A stretch of 64,000 nucleotides of DNA from Phyllobacterium trifolii (GCF_014192095.1 NZ_JACHXN010000022.1:30171-94170); one strand, 5' to 3'; shown: positions 9,204 through 18,517, counted from the first letter of the stretch. Translations and numbers: made by a program. The notes: a model not told the origin generated them from the sequence alone.

Positions 9204-9683
9204 TTAAGCTGCATCCAGGACCAGGTGGCGATGGCTTCCCGGTGCTTTGACACGACCGACGGCGGCTGATGGTGGTTTTAGTCCCATGCCTTCAGCAATG
9301 GCTGTCGCAACAGAATTGCTGTTCTGAACGAGAAAGGAGTAACGCAGCTTGGACACCCGGATCCGCTCGGCAACATCCACTGCTGTGCGCCAACGCGCGG
9401 CAATGGATGACACACTACCTTCCATAAGCAGCGTCGTGCGCGATGTAGGCCGCACATAGAATTCAGGACAATATACGAGGTCGCGTTTCGCATAGTCAGT
9501 GACCACCGCAGTCAGGGGCCCGCGAATCGCGCAATAATTGAAACTGCCATCCGCATGGGCAGCACCACCATTGATTTCGTAGAGTGGCCTGCCGGTGTCA
9601 TCGGTCCAGACAACAAAATTATGGCTGACAATCCCCGCGAAACGCGGGATGGGATAAGAGCCAAAAAGAATGCGGTGGTTCAT
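9204..9683 (-). CDS. Hypothetical protein, possible papain-like fold
   Basis: A 159-residue protein I do not recognise. An N-terminal SHNFVVWTDDTGRPLYEINGG region (about 20-40) and a C-terminal NSNSVATAIAEGMGL segment resemble the His-first, Asn-Ser-helix layout seen in some NlpC/P60- or papain-like peptidase and effector families. The helix carries Ser where Cys might be expected. No signal peptide or membrane segment is obvious. No clear ribosome site precedes the ATG. It stands alone, in the same orientation as lpiA but separated by 138 bp. Coding is likely because the frame is long and the composition fits; the fold suggestion is weak. Confidence 0.6.
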   Translation of the reverse strand: MNHRILFGSYPIPRFAGIVSHNFVVWTDDTGRPLYEINGGAAHADGSFNYCAIRGPLTAVVTDYAKRDLVYCPEFYVRPTSRTTLLMEGSVSSIAARWRTAVDVAERIRVSKLRYSFLVQNSNSVATAIAEGMGLKPPSAAVGRVKAPGSHRHLVLDAA

Positions 9684-9985
9684 GAAGCGTGACTTTAAGT
9701 GACAGAATTATGACTAAGGAAGTTCCTCAATAGAGCATTTTTCAGCAAAGACAATACTCAGGTCTTTCACAGAATTTTGAGCTTTTTATACTTAGCCGAC
9801 ACACTATCACTGCAGTTGAAATCAACAACGGGAAATCCGCGCGGAAACATCCATTTCTGAGCCAAAACTGAATTATTCGTTGGAATATTTGCGGCGTTTT
9901 TCGAAAACAATGCGATGAAATTTATTTTGCGCGTTTTGCAGATTGGCAGAAGCAACTGTTTCATTTCGTTGACAAAACATCAGCG
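9684..9985. other. AT-rich intergenic stretch, no gene recognised
   Basis: About 300 bases, clearly richer in A+T than the neighbours. A 65-codon minus-strand frame (9767-9964) has no ribosome site and an unusual composition, so I do not call it. The region probably holds promoter sequence for the hypothetical gene to its left. Confidence 0.4.
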
Positions 9986-10681
9986 TCAGACAACACGCAC
10001 GCGTATTTCACCAATTCCGTCCACCCCTCCAATCATTTCGTCGCCAGGCAAAATCGCGCCCACGCCAGCTGGAGTACCCGTATAGATGAGATCACCGGCT
10101 TGGAGCGTAAACAGTGTCGAGAGGTAGCTGATCGTCTCCGGCACTTTCCAAATCATTTGATCCAGGTCGCCGCGCTGTCGTTCAGCTCCGTTGACTTTCA
10201 ACCAGACTGCTCCCTTGGCCGGATGACCGATGTGTGTGGCAGGCACCACAGCCGAACAGGGCGCAGAAGCTTCGAATGCCTTTCCAACTTCCCAAGGACG
10301 GCCAAGCTTCTTGGCTTCCCCTTGCAGATCGCGGCGAGTCATGTCGAGACCAACCGCATAGCCAAATATATGATCGAGCGCATTTTCAGTGGCAATGTCG
10401 GAGCCACCCCTTCCGAGCGCAACAACCATTTCCATTTCGAAATGGACATCCTTTGTCGCGGACGGATAGGGGAAATCGCTGCCACCAGTGAGAAGGCAAT
10501 CCGGATTTTTTTGGAAGAAAAACGGCGGCTCGCGGTCAGGATCATGTCCCATCTCGATGGCGTGATCGGCATAATTCCGCCCGACGCAATAAATCCTATG
10601 AACCGGAAACAGCTTATCAGAGCCGATAACCGGCAAGGACGGTTGCGGAAGCGGCTCGAAAACAAATTCATTCTGATGCAT
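9986..10681 (-). CDS. Fumarylacetoacetate hydrolase family protein
   Basis: A 231-residue enzyme of the FAH superfamily, close in size and motifs to fumarylpyruvate hydrolases (NagK-like). These cleave a carbon-carbon bond in ring-fission products of aromatic degradation. Visible signatures are CVGRNYADH at the start, HFEMEMVVALG (two Glu that help bind the metal), GYAVGLDMTRRDLQ, and YTGTPAGVGAI near the end. The divergent gene encodes an unrelated glucanase, and no other aromatic catabolism gene is near, so the substrate is open; acylpyruvase activity is the main alternative. Family assignment is firm. Confidence 0.88.
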   Translation of the reverse strand: MHQNEFVFEPLPQPSLPVIGSDKLFPVHRIYCVGRNYADHAIEMGHDPDREPPFFFQKNPDCLLTGGSDFPYPSATKDVHFEMEMVVALGRGGSDIATENALDHIFGYAVGLDMTRRDLQGEAKKLGRPWEVGKAFEASAPCSAVVPATHIGHPAKGAVWLKVNGAERQRGDLDQMIWKVPETISYLSTLFTLQAGDLIYTGTPAGVGAILPGDEMIGGVDGIGEIRVRVV

Positions 10682-10708
10682 TCTTACGCCTCACCTCAAA
10701 TTAATTGG

Positions 10709-10768
10709 CTGATCTCGATCTCAGTCTTCTCAGACAGCATGACACATACTAGGTGTTATAGAGATCAG
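10709..10768. promoter_or_regulatory. Divergent promoter region with distant inverted repeat
   Basis: The 98-bp gap between the FAH-family gene and the divergent glucanase contains CTGATCTC (10709-10716) and its complement GAGATCAG (10761-10768). Spacing is 44 bases. This might be a pair of operator half-sites, but no regulator gene is adjacent, so confidence is low. Confidence 0.2.
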
Positions 10769-10836
10769 ACAAATCGCCAATGCAACCTGTCATAGGCAGC
10801 GGCATAAAGCCCTCAACAAGGATTCCGACCTTTCCC

Positions 10837-12135
10837 ATGCATCAGAGACTTGATTTGCGAAATCCGTTACATGCGGACGACAGCGATGATTTCCTGCTGG
10901 AACAAGTCCAGCGGGCGAGTTTCCGCTATTTCTGGGAAGGCGCTCATCCGCAAAGCGGTCTCGCGCGCGACCGCTCCGGCCGGACGTCCGATCCAACTAA
11001 TGACCTCGTCGCTATTGGCGGATCCGGCTTCGGTTTCATGGCTATCCTCGTTGCCGTTGAGCGCGGCTGGATTACACGCGATGAGGCACAGGTCCGTATT
11101 GAAAAGATGCTGTCGGTGCTCGAACGCACGAAACGCTATCGAGGCGTCTTTCCGCACTTCATCAATGGTGTGGATGGCACGACCGTACCCTTTACCCGCT
11201 TGGATGATGGTGGTGACCTGGTTGAAACGTCGCTTCTCGTTCAAGGACTGATTTGTGTCCGGCAATATTTTGCCTCCAACGGCCCCAAAGACACCGCCAT
11301 GCGTGACAGGATCAATCGGCTGTGGCGATCGGTCCAGTGGGATTCCCACATCAAACCGGGGGAAAAGGTTCTCTACTGGCACCACAGTCCAAAATTTGGT
11401 TGGGCCCGCAATGTGCCGATCCGGGGCTGGAACGAAGCGTTGATCACTTACATTCTGGCTGCCGCCTCCCCTGACCATGGCATCGATCCAGAGATTTATC
11501 ATGAAGGTTTTGCGTCAGATGGCGCCTTCGTCAATGGGCGACACTATTATGGCGTCAGGTTGCCACTCGGCCCGGACTTTGGCGGCCCCATGTTCTTTGC
11601 GCACTATTCTTTCTGCGGCCTGGATCCGCGTGGGCTTACAGACCAATACGCCGATTACTGGTTGCAAAATTGCAGCCACGCGGAAATCAACTACATGCAC
11701 AGCGTTCACAATCCACATGGTTATATCGGCTATGGTCAAGATTGCTGGGGCCTATCTTCCAGTCACGGTCCGAGAGGCTACCGGGTAAGTTCGCCCGGTT
11801 CAGATTTCGGTTTGATTGCGCCCACTGCCGCTCTCAGCAGCCTGCCCTACGTACCAGAATTCTCGATGCGCGCCCTGCGCCATTTCCTGACACTCCCCCA
11901 TGGCAAGGTGAACGGCAGGTTTGGCTTCGTCGATGCGTTTTCGCCTTCCAGAAAATGGTTTGCCAGAACCTACCTCGCGATAGACCAGGGCCCTACCATC
12001 GCCATGATCGAAAACCACAGAAGCGGCCTACTGTGGAAGCTCTTCATGAGCGCGCCGGAAATCCAAAATTCTCTCCAAAACCTTGGCTTTGCAAGCCCTC
12101 ATCTGGGCGGACCACGGGAACCAAACAAGGGTTGA
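10837..12135 (+). CDS. GH144-like / glucoamylase-family glucanase
   Basis: About 432 residues. The core ASFRYFWEGAHPQSGLARDRS, IGGSGFGFMAI and ERGWITRDEA matches the (alpha/alpha)6 glucoamylase-like family, which includes GH144 endo-beta-1,2-glucanases. A role in beta-1,2-glucan turnover would suit a rhizobial host, which makes cyclic beta-1,2-glucan, but the substrate is inferred. No signal peptide is visible from the chosen ATG at 10837. A longer frame starting at 10780 adds 19 residues without a ribosome site. It is followed after 71 bp by the lipid kinase gene in the same direction, perhaps one operon. Confidence 0.8.
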   Translation: MHQRLDLRNPLHADDSDDFLLEQVQRASFRYFWEGAHPQSGLARDRSGRTSDPTNDLVAIGGSGFGFMAILVAVERGWITRDEAQVRIEKMLSVLERTKRYRGVFPHFINGVDGTTVPFTRLDDGGDLVETSLLVQGLICVRQYFASNGPKDTAMRDRINRLWRSVQWDSHIKPGEKVLYWHHSPKFGWARNVPIRGWNEALITYILAAASPDHGIDPEIYHEGFASDGAFVNGRHYYGVRLPLGPDFGGPMFFAHYSFCGLDPRGLTDQYADYWLQNCSHAEINYMHSVHNPHGYIGYGQDCWGLSSSHGPRGYRVSSPGSDFGLIAPTAALSSLPYVPEFSMRALRHFLTLPHGKVNGRFGFVDAFSPSRKWFARTYLAIDQGPTIAMIENHRSGLLWKLFMSAPEIQNSLQNLGFASPHLGGPREPNKG

Positions 12136-12206
12136 GGCATTGCTTCTGTCAGGGCAATTGATCATCTTCTGATCGAACTCCGCGTCCTCCCAATCAAGGA
12201 TCAAAC

Positions 12207-13118
12207 ATGAAAATCCATGCTGTTTTCAACCGCGATGGCGGTACGTTTCGCACCATGGATATCAAGTTGTTCGCTGAAACAGCCAAGGAAATTTTTGAAA
12301 AGCATAGCCATACGTTTGAGAGCGAGATTGTAGCTGGCAAAAGCATTGTGAGGGCGTTGCAAAAAGTTGCGGCCGAAGCGGGCGAGCACGTTCTGATGGC
12401 AGGAGGCGGCGACGGCACGATTTCGGCCGCCGCTGATGTTGCCTGGAAAGCCAAGGTGCCGCTCGCTGTACTTCCCGCTGGAACCATGAACCTCTTTGCA
12501 CGCGCCTTGAAAATTCCGCTGGACCTCAATGCAGCCTTGGAAAGCCTGGCCAGCGGCACCATTCAGGCGGTCGACATTTCCACCGCCAATGAGGAAAGCT
12601 TTGTTCACCAGTTTTCGATTGGTTTCCAGCCGCAAATGATCAAGCTTCGCAACACCTTGGAGTATCGCTCCCGCTGGGGTAAGCGTCTTGCAAGCATACG
12701 CGCATTCGCCAAAGCCATGGGCAATCCGCCGCGCTTCGCCGTGCGCATGGTCATCGACGGCACCCCGATAGAGCGAACCGTTTCCGCTATCTCGATTTCG
12801 AATAATCCTTATGGTAGCGGCGTTTTACCGGTACCTGACAACGTCGACCACGGCGAATTGGGCGTCTACGTTGCCGGAGGCCTGACCCCTGGCACTATAG
12901 CAAAGTTGGCGTTCAGCGTTCTGACCGGGTCGTGGCGCCGCAATCCCGACGTGGACGAAATTCTTGCCAAGGAAGTTGAGTTGCACTTTCCACACCTGCG
13001 GCGCAGCGCAAAAGCGACTATCGACGGAGAGTTGATCCCTCTCCCACGGGACGTCAAAATTGTCATTCACGCGGGAGAACTTCAGGTGCTTGTCCCTCAA
13101 GACACACTTTCCATATGA
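12207..13118 (+). CDS. Diacylglycerol/sphingosine kinase-family lipid kinase
   Basis: A 303-residue cytosolic or membrane-peripheral kinase of the DAGK catalytic (YegS/BmrU-like) family. The nucleotide-binding motif GGGDGTISAAA (about 67-77) and VLPAGTMNLFARAL (about 92-105) are both intact. SISNNPYGSG and the C-terminal IDGELIPL strand complete the two-domain fold. The lipid substrate cannot be read from sequence. It is downstream of the glucanase and convergent with a small lipoprotein gene, with a shared hairpin after it. Confidence 0.88.
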   Translation: MKIHAVFNRDGGTFRTMDIKLFAETAKEIFEKHSHTFESEIVAGKSIVRALQKVAAEAGEHVLMAGGGDGTISAAADVAWKAKVPLAVLPAGTMNLFARALKIPLDLNAALESLASGTIQAVDISTANEESFVHQFSIGFQPQMIKLRNTLEYRSRWGKRLASIRAFAKAMGNPPRFAVRMVIDGTPIERTVSAISISNNPYGSGVLPVPDNVDHGELGVYVAGGLTPGTIAKLAFSVLTGSWRRNPDVDEILAKEVELHFPHLRRSAKATIDGELIPLPRDVKIVIHAGELQVLVPQDTLSI

Positions 13119-13119
13119 A

Positions 13120-13145
13120 AACGGCGCGGTTTTGACCGCGCCGTT
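13120..13145. terminator. Bidirectional hairpin terminator
   Basis: Perfect 11-bp stem AACGGCGCGGT / ACCGCGCCGTT with loop TTTG, between convergent genes. On the minus strand it is followed by TTTTC, giving a usable intrinsic terminator for the lipoprotein gene. On the plus strand there is no T-run. Confidence 0.65.
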
Positions 13146-13165
13146 CAGTCCAGCTGAATACGATG

Positions 13166-13588
13166 TCAGCTACTTTTCTTGGATTTCTTGACTGGCGCCG
13201 GCTCTCCAGCCGCCTTCCTCGCCGCCGCCTCTTCGGCAGCAAGCTGATCGGCGCTCTTTGGCATTGTGTCGACGACAGAGCGCACTTTACCCTTGTCGGT
13301 AACGGTGCACATTGCATCGCGAATATCGACCTTCAAACGCACCTGGTTTAGGCCGCCACCCATTGGCTCGGCATCGACGGCCTTGATGTTGCTTTCGCCC
13401 ATGAAATATTTGGAAGATGCTGCAGCAATGCACGGTTGAGCGAGAGCGGCGTTCACAGGTGGACGTACGGGCGCAAAAGTCGGCATGGTCGGCATCATGC
13501 TGGGTGCCCCGGTCGTAGAACATGCTGCCAGTGGAATAAGGACTGCCAAAGGGGCAATCCGGCTTAAAATATCGGTAGGCAGGCGCAT
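13166..13588 (-). CDS. Small hypothetical lipoprotein
   Basis: A 140-residue predicted lipoprotein: hydrophobic leader then lipobox LAAC at residues 20-23, with Ser at +2 (no Asp inner-membrane retention signal). The middle has DIRDAMCTVTDKGKVRSVVDTMP. The C-terminus is Ala/Lys-rich (KKSKKSS). Proteins of this type occur across Brucella-like bacteria without known function. It is separated from the upstream hydrolase gene by about 120 bp and shares the terminator above with the lipid kinase. Confidence 0.75.
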   Translation of the reverse strand: MRLPTDILSRIAPLAVLIPLAACSTTGAPSMMPTMPTFAPVRPPVNAALAQPCIAAASSKYFMGESNIKAVDAEPMGGGLNQVRLKVDIRDAMCTVTDKGKVRSVVDTMPKSADQLAAEEAAARKAAGEPAPVKKSKKSS

Positions 13589-13712
13589 GGTTCTCTCCGC
13601 AAAGTCTTATCGCAGGATTGGATATAGGCCGGAAACTATTCGGTTTTTATCATTTGTCTAGTGGCACAACTGCCACAATGGGACTTTATTGCCACAAGTC
13701 CATCCCAGTACG

Positions 13713-14588
13713 TCAGCGGGAGGTCGACAGCATCCAGTTGAGTACCCCGCGCCAGTCGGTCATGCGAATTGGCGTACCATGATTGCCGCTCTCAAATCGA
13801 TGAAACCGCGCGGGATACCCCGGTGCCGAGGTCCGTATCGTCTGGTAGAATGCCTGCTGCTTTTCGACGCCAAAAACCGGATCACGACTGCCATGGCCGA
13901 AGAAGACCGGCACACGACGTTTGAACGGAGCAGATCCGATGAAGTGCTCATCCCATAGCGATCCGAGAATGATCAGGCCTGAGATGTGCGTGGACGTTTC
14001 GGCATCCTGCGCCAGCTTCCAGCACAATGAGCCGCCCATCGATCCACAAGCGACGAAGAGTTTTGCTTGTGGCGATTGCGCCTTGAAATAATCTATCACA
14101 CCCGCAACTTCGCTTTCGCCCTTGTCTCCGAAGTCACTAAATTCTGGTGTGATATAGAGTCCTCCATTGCGATCCATCAGGTTTTTCAGGCGATTGAAGT
14201 TACCGCCGAATGTGAAGTCGTTCATGCCTTGTTGGCGATTGCCGCCCTGGCCGTGCAGATAAATGGTAATGACAGACGCGCCGGAAAGTTTCCCCACCGT
14301 CATGACCTTTAGCGGTCCCTTGTCTGTCATTACGACAAGGTCCTTTTGCGAACGTTTCGGCTGAAGTGAGATGTAGTTCTGTTTGACGCGTCGTTCCGGC
14401 ACCTGATCGCGACCGTTGATATCCCGCATTTCGTTATAGTCGACCACGACATAGTCACCACCGTCGCCGGTCTTCAGAATTCCGGGATAGGCAAAGAGAT
14501 CATCTTTGTAGGGTTCGAGCTGCAATGCCGCCGCGGGGCTCGAAAGGCAAACCAAAGCCAGTGCGCCGAGAATAAGGGACCTGATCAA
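13713..14588 (-). CDS. Exported alpha/beta hydrolase
   Basis: A 291-residue protein with a cleavable signal peptide (about 1-21, ending AAA). The hydrolase fold shows YLHGQGGN (oxyanion region), nucleophile elbow CGSMGGS, an acid in FFGHGSRDPVF and a final GNHG histidine. It should act in the periplasm as an esterase or acyl-hydrolase. It is the last gene of the molybdo-hydroxylase maturation operon, nine bases after the MoeA/MocA-like gene, so it is probably co-transcribed. A link to that pathway is not established. Confidence 0.8.
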   Translation of the reverse strand: MIRSLILGALALVCLSSPAAALQLEPYKDDLFAYPGILKTGDGGDYVVVDYNEMRDINGRDQVPERRVKQNYISLQPKRSQKDLVVMTDKGPLKVMTVGKLSGASVITIYLHGQGGNRQQGMNDFTFGGNFNRLKNLMDRNGGLYITPEFSDFGDKGESEVAGVIDYFKAQSPQAKLFVACGSMGGSLCWKLAQDAETSTHISGLIILGSLWDEHFIGSAPFKRRVPVFFGHGSRDPVFGVEKQQAFYQTIRTSAPGYPARFHRFESGNHGTPIRMTDWRGVLNWMLSTSR

Positions 14589-14597
14589 GCGAATTTC

Positions 14598-16217
14598 CTA
14601 TCGGATGGGCTCGGTAATAGTACCACCCGCGCGATGCAGCATATCCGGCGTATCGACGTCAAGGGCAGCCGCCTCGCCAAGCTCCACATCGATGACAGGA
14701 ATATCGCCACGCTCGATCAAATGACGTGCACCAACATCACCGGCCAGACTGAATACTTCGTTGAACAAGATACGCGGCAGGATGACAGGATTGCCGCGCT
14801 TGCCTTCGAAAGTCGCCCTCACGACAGATTGACCGCCGGCACTTTGAAAACGACTGATCATGGCCTGCAGATCAGTCGGGGACAGAGCAGGCATGTCGGC
14901 CAGGAGCATCATCACGCCATCGGACGACGATGGTACGTTCCTGATCGCGGTCTGCAGCGATGAGGCCAGCCCGCTGGCGTAGTCCTTGTTGAGGGCGATC
15001 ACCACATTGAGCCCATCCAGCGCCGCGCTGCATTCCTCTGCCATATGCCCGAGCACGGCGACGACAGGACGCCCACCCGCCTCGATCGCAGTCTGTGCCG
15101 AGCGGCGTATCAGCGGCACATCATCGAAAGTGGCCAGCAATTTGTTTGGCCCCATCATGCGGGTTGACTGACCGGCAGCGAGCAGAGCGATCGCAACGTC
15201 GGGCCGCGCCGCCAACGGGCGTGGATCGCGCGGCTGCGGACGCGTTGGAATTTCCATCAACAAGCCCCCGACACCCATTCCGACGATATCTGCCTTGGTT
15301 ACCGGCACATTTGCCATCAGCCGGTCGAGCACCCAATCAAAGCCGTTTTCCTTGGGGCTCCTCGCGCAACCGGGAGCGCCGATCAAGGGTTTTTCATCAA
15401 GTTCGCCAAGGATCAGCAGGTTTCCCGGATCGACCGGCATGCCGATATGACTAACGTCTCCGCCGGCCTCCCTGATTGCCGCGGGAACGATATCGTCCTG
15501 ATCGACCACAGCGGAGGCACCAAAGACGACGACGAAGTCATTTGCATTCTGCAATTTGCGTATCGCTTCCGCCAACGGTTTGCTCGCATGGGGCGGGCGT
15601 AGTTCGGATGTCACAACTCCATGATTGGCTGCAATCCGTGCTTCGATGACACGGCGCGTCTTGTCGAGCACTGTCGGCTTGATTGATGGCAGCGTCGTCT
15701 GGATCAAGCCAATGCGTGAGCCTGCAAAACCGCGCACTCCAAAGGCCGTGCGACCACGTGCCAACTCCGCGATCCTGTCAATTACAGACACAGGGACTGC
15801 AAAAGGAATGATCTTGATGGTCGCAACCATCTGCTGCTGCTCAACCCTGTCGAATGCTTTCAACGTGGCGATCGTCACGGAAGGATCGACCGCATTGATG
15901 GCATTGATCAAGTCAGCATCCACCATGAAAAGCCCCGCCGTTTCGGCATAGCAATTGACCCTGCCGGTCGATGCTGGCCCCGCTTGCACGCACGACCATC
16001 TCAATGCTGCAGTTATTCGTTTGGCCGCTTCGTTCTCTTCGAGATCAGCGTCTTGCAAGCGCGCTGCAATAACGTGGGTCACGCCTGCTTCGCGCAATTG
16101 CTCAAGGTCAGCTTCGTTGAGGACATGTCCCTTTTTCAGCTTCAGGTTCGCTGTATGGGTCGAGTGCGCAAGTATCGCGCCAAGCGCGTCCTTGAGAGGG
16201 ATTTCACCAAAGATCAT
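14598..16217 (-). CDS. MoeA-like molybdopterin-binding / MocA-like nucleotidyltransferase fusion
   Basis: A 539-residue two-domain protein. Residues about 1-330 resemble the molybdopterin-binding MoCF/MoeA type (VVVFGASAVVDQDDIVP; GMPVDPGNLLILGEL). Residues about 340-530 form a MobA/MocA-type nucleotidyltransferase (ALLAAGQSTRMMGPNKLL, LADMPALSPTDL). MocA proteins attach CMP to molybdenum cofactor for xanthine-dehydrogenase and CO-dehydrogenase enzymes, so this is expected to make the cytosine dinucleotide form. Its start overlaps the stop of the XdhC gene by four bases. The fusion occurs in other rhizobial cox-like clusters. Confidence 0.85.
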   Translation of the reverse strand: MIFGEIPLKDALGAILAHSTHTANLKLKKGHVLNEADLEQLREAGVTHVIAARLQDADLEENEAAKRITAALRWSCVQAGPASTGRVNCYAETAGLFMVDADLINAINAVDPSVTIATLKAFDRVEQQQMVATIKIIPFAVPVSVIDRIAELARGRTAFGVRGFAGSRIGLIQTTLPSIKPTVLDKTRRVIEARIAANHGVVTSELRPPHASKPLAEAIRKLQNANDFVVVFGASAVVDQDDIVPAAIREAGGDVSHIGMPVDPGNLLILGELDEKPLIGAPGCARSPKENGFDWVLDRLMANVPVTKADIVGMGVGGLLMEIPTRPQPRDPRPLAARPDVAIALLAAGQSTRMMGPNKLLATFDDVPLIRRSAQTAIEAGGRPVVAVLGHMAEECSAALDGLNVVIALNKDYASGLASSLQTAIRNVPSSSDGVMMLLADMPALSPTDLQAMISRFQSAGGQSVVRATFEGKRGNPVILPRILFNEVFSLAGDVGARHLIERGDIPVIDVELGEAAALDVDTPDMLHRAGGTITEPIR

Positions 16218-16927
16218 GCTGTCTTTTCCAGATGCCGCGCGGTTTGGAGTCCTCTCGCGCGAAATGCCTTGATCACCTCGGCCATAACTGCAACGGCGAT
16301 CTCAGCGGGGCTGGCAGCACCGATATCAAGGCCGATAGGCGAATGAATCAAAGCGATTTCATCCTCGCTGAACCCCAGCGCCTTGAGCCGCTCAACACGC
16401 TTTGCATGGGTCTTGCGGCTGCCCAGCGCGCCGACGTAAAAGCATCCCGCTTGTAGAGCCCGCTCCAGCGCCTGATCATCGATTTTCGGGTCATGCGTGA
16501 CGACAGCAACCGCCGTATAGGGATCAAGTGGTCGCTGCTCGAGTATATCCTGCGGCCATTCTGCAAAGAGTTTGATATCCGGGAAGCGCTCCGGCGTGGC
16601 AAACGCCGTACGCGGATCGATAATTTCCATATCGTATCCAGCAATCTTTGCCATCGGAGCCAAGGCCTGGCTGATGTGCACAGCACCAATCACCACCAGA
16701 CGCGGCGGCGGCACGTGGACATTCAGGAAGAACGATCGGCCCTCAATCTCGACGAGGCTCGATTTTCCTGACAGGAACGCCTGCCTGACCGCATCGCCCA
16801 GCAGACCGGCAACCGGATCGCCCTCCTTGATCACGCGGTCACGCCCGTCGCCAAGATCGGTCAGCAACAATGCCGCACGGCGGGCTTGCCGTTCTGCATT
16901 GAGTTTCTTCAGACAATAGGGATCCAT
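16214..16927 (-). CDS. XdhC-family protein, Rossmann half
   Basis: A 237-residue XdhC/CoxF-type chaperone that handles molybdenum cofactor and helps its sulfuration and insertion into molybdo-hydroxylases. The Rossmann-like C-terminal half of XdhC is clear: LVVIGAVHISQALAPMAK, VVTHDPKIDDQAL, YVGALGSRKTHAKR, HSPIGLDIGAASPAEIAVAV. The CxxC-type N-terminal half is encoded by the next gene upstream, three bases away, so the two form a split XdhC. It overlaps the downstream MoeA/MocA gene. Confidence 0.88.
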   Translation of the reverse strand: MDPYCLKKLNAERQARRAALLLTDLGDGRDRVIKEGDPVAGLLGDAVRQAFLSGKSSLVEIEGRSFFLNVHVPPPRLVVIGAVHISQALAPMAKIAGYDMEIIDPRTAFATPERFPDIKLFAEWPQDILEQRPLDPYTAVAVVTHDPKIDDQALERALQAGCFYVGALGSRKTHAKRVERLKALGFSEDEIALIHSPIGLDIGAASPAEIAVAVMAEVIKAFRARGLQTARHLEKTA

Positions 16928-16929
16928 GC

Positions 16930-17262
16930 TCAGCCCAGCCGTTCGACATAGACTTTGATACGTCCGCCGCAGGACAGACCGACCTGCCAGGCGGTTTCGT
17001 CGGCGACGCCGAATTCAAGCATCCGCGGGGTGCCCTGGCTGATCACATCCATGGCTTCGGCAATGACCGAACCTTCAACACACCCGCCAGAAACCGAACC
17101 CTCGAAATTGCCCGCCTCGTCGATCACAAGATGGCTGCCGACGGGACGCGGTGCCGATCCCCAGGTTTCCACGACTGTGGCAATAGCCACGTCACGGCCC
17201 TCCGCCATCCAGCTCTCGGCGATCAGCAGTGGATCGCGTATTTGTTTAGTAGGATTTTGCAT
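16930..17262 (-). CDS. XdhC/CoxI N-terminal-half protein
   Basis: A 110-residue protein of the XdhC_CoxI domain. Hallmarks are TVVETWGSAPRPVGSHL, GSVSGGCVEG and GLSCGGRIKVYVE; the two cysteines are those implicated in cofactor handling. The ATG at 17262 (MQNPTKQ) is preferred to an in-frame TTG at 17280. Neither has a good ribosome site, so translation may depend on coupling to the VWA gene 22 bases upstream. Paired with the following Rossmann-half gene it makes a complete XdhC. Role: maturation of a molybdenum hydroxylase. Confidence 0.85.
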   Translation of the reverse strand: MQNPTKQIRDPLLIAESWMAEGRDVAIATVVETWGSAPRPVGSHLVIDEAGNFEGSVSGGCVEGSVIAEAMDVISQGTPRMLEFGVADETAWQVGLSCGGRIKVYVERLG

Positions 17263-17283
17263 TGTACGACAGTACCACAAACT

Positions 17284-18516
17284 TCAATATTGGTGCAACC
17301 AGCGCTTCGGATCGTCATCGTTGCCGCGCGGTCGGCTGAGCGCCCGGCACAGATCCTCCAAAGCATTCATATTGTGCACAGCACGGAAGTCGTCAACGTA
17401 GGGTAACATTGCTTTTACACCACGGGCACGTGGCTCAAAACCTTCAAATCGGAGTAAGGGATTGAGCCAGATCAGCCGGCGGCAAGATTTCGATAGCCGC
17501 TCCATCTCCGCTTCCAGGCCGCTCGTATTCTCGCGCTCCAGTCCGTCGGTGATGAGCAGCACTACCGCACCCTGGCTGAGAACGCGTCTCGACCAATGAC
17601 GATTGAATTCCCGCAAGGTTTCGCCAATGCGTGTACCGCCTGACCAGTCCTGTACAGCACCCGTACAATGGGCGATCGCATCATCCGGATCACGATAGCG
17701 CAGGGACCGCGTGATGTTGCTCAGCCGCGTGCCAAAGACGAAGCAATGAACCCGGCGACGCTTGGCCATCATCGCATGCATGAAATGCAGGAAAATGCGG
17801 GTGTATTGGCTCATTGAACCCGAAATATCGGCAAGCACGACCAATGGCGGATGCACTTCGCGACGCGAGCGAAATTTCGGTAAAATGAGATCACCACCGG
17901 TCCGCAGGCTCGCACGCATCATCGCTCTCGGATCGATACGAGCGCCCTTGGGATCACTGCGGAAACGCCGCGTCTTGACTTCATCGACGGGCAGCGTCAG
18001 TTCATCCATCGCCCGGCGCGCCTGGCTGAGTTCTTCGGCCGACATCTGGGCAAAGTCCTTGGTCCGCAGCACTTCCTTACCGGAAAATGTCAAACGTGCG
18101 TCCACATCGATATCGGGCGGGGATTCTCCCGGCTGGTTGCGCGAGCTTTCCTTGAACAGCGCTTCGGCGACGCGAGCTTCGGCAGCCCTTGCCTTCGATC
18201 GTTCGCGCGCCAAGGCAACGGGCGAGAACATGGCCAGCATTTTCTCGATCAGCTCGCGGGAGCGCCAATAAAGCCGGAACGCCTCATCGAATGTCGCATG
18301 ATCCTCGCGGCGGTTGACGAGCACACTGTGCAATGTCCAATAAAAATCATCCCGAGAGCCGATACCACCGGCCAAAACCGCCTCTATCGCGTCCCTGACG
18401 GAAGCCGGGCCAACCCGCAACCCGGCCTTTCGCAAGGCGCGGGCAAAATAGACGATATTGTCCGCAAGGCGGCTTTCCGTCCTTGCTATCTCGGGTGATG
18501 AGGCGAATGTTTCCAT
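17284..18516 (-). CDS. coxE: CoxE-like VWA-domain protein
   Basis: A 410-residue protein of the CoxE family. The C-terminal von Willebrand A domain has an intact MIDAS: DISGSM (DxSxS), the Thr in GGTRIGETL and the Asp in ITDGLE. The N-terminal half is helical and charged. In Oligotropha, CoxE works with the CoxD ATPase in building the copper-sulfur-molybdenum site of CO dehydrogenase. Here coxD is immediately upstream with one base between the genes. The structural coxMSL genes are absent from the window. Confidence 0.87.
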   Translation of the reverse strand: METFASSPEIARTESRLADNIVYFARALRKAGLRVGPASVRDAIEAVLAGGIGSRDDFYWTLHSVLVNRREDHATFDEAFRLYWRSRELIEKMLAMFSPVALARERSKARAAEARVAEALFKESSRNQPGESPPDIDVDARLTFSGKEVLRTKDFAQMSAEELSQARRAMDELTLPVDEVKTRRFRSDPKGARIDPRAMMRASLRTGGDLILPKFRSRREVHPPLVVLADISGSMSQYTRIFLHFMHAMMAKRRRVHCFVFGTRLSNITRSLRYRDPDDAIAHCTGAVQDWSGGTRIGETLREFNRHWSRRVLSQGAVVLLITDGLERENTSGLEAEMERLSKSCRRLIWLNPLLRFEGFEPRARGVKAMLPYVDDFRAVHNMNALEDLCRALSRPRGNDDDPKRWLHQY

Positions 18517-18517
18517 G

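Noticed and set aside
9767..9964. 65-codon AT-rich frame
   Set aside because: No ribosome site, no domain, composition unlike coding neighbours.
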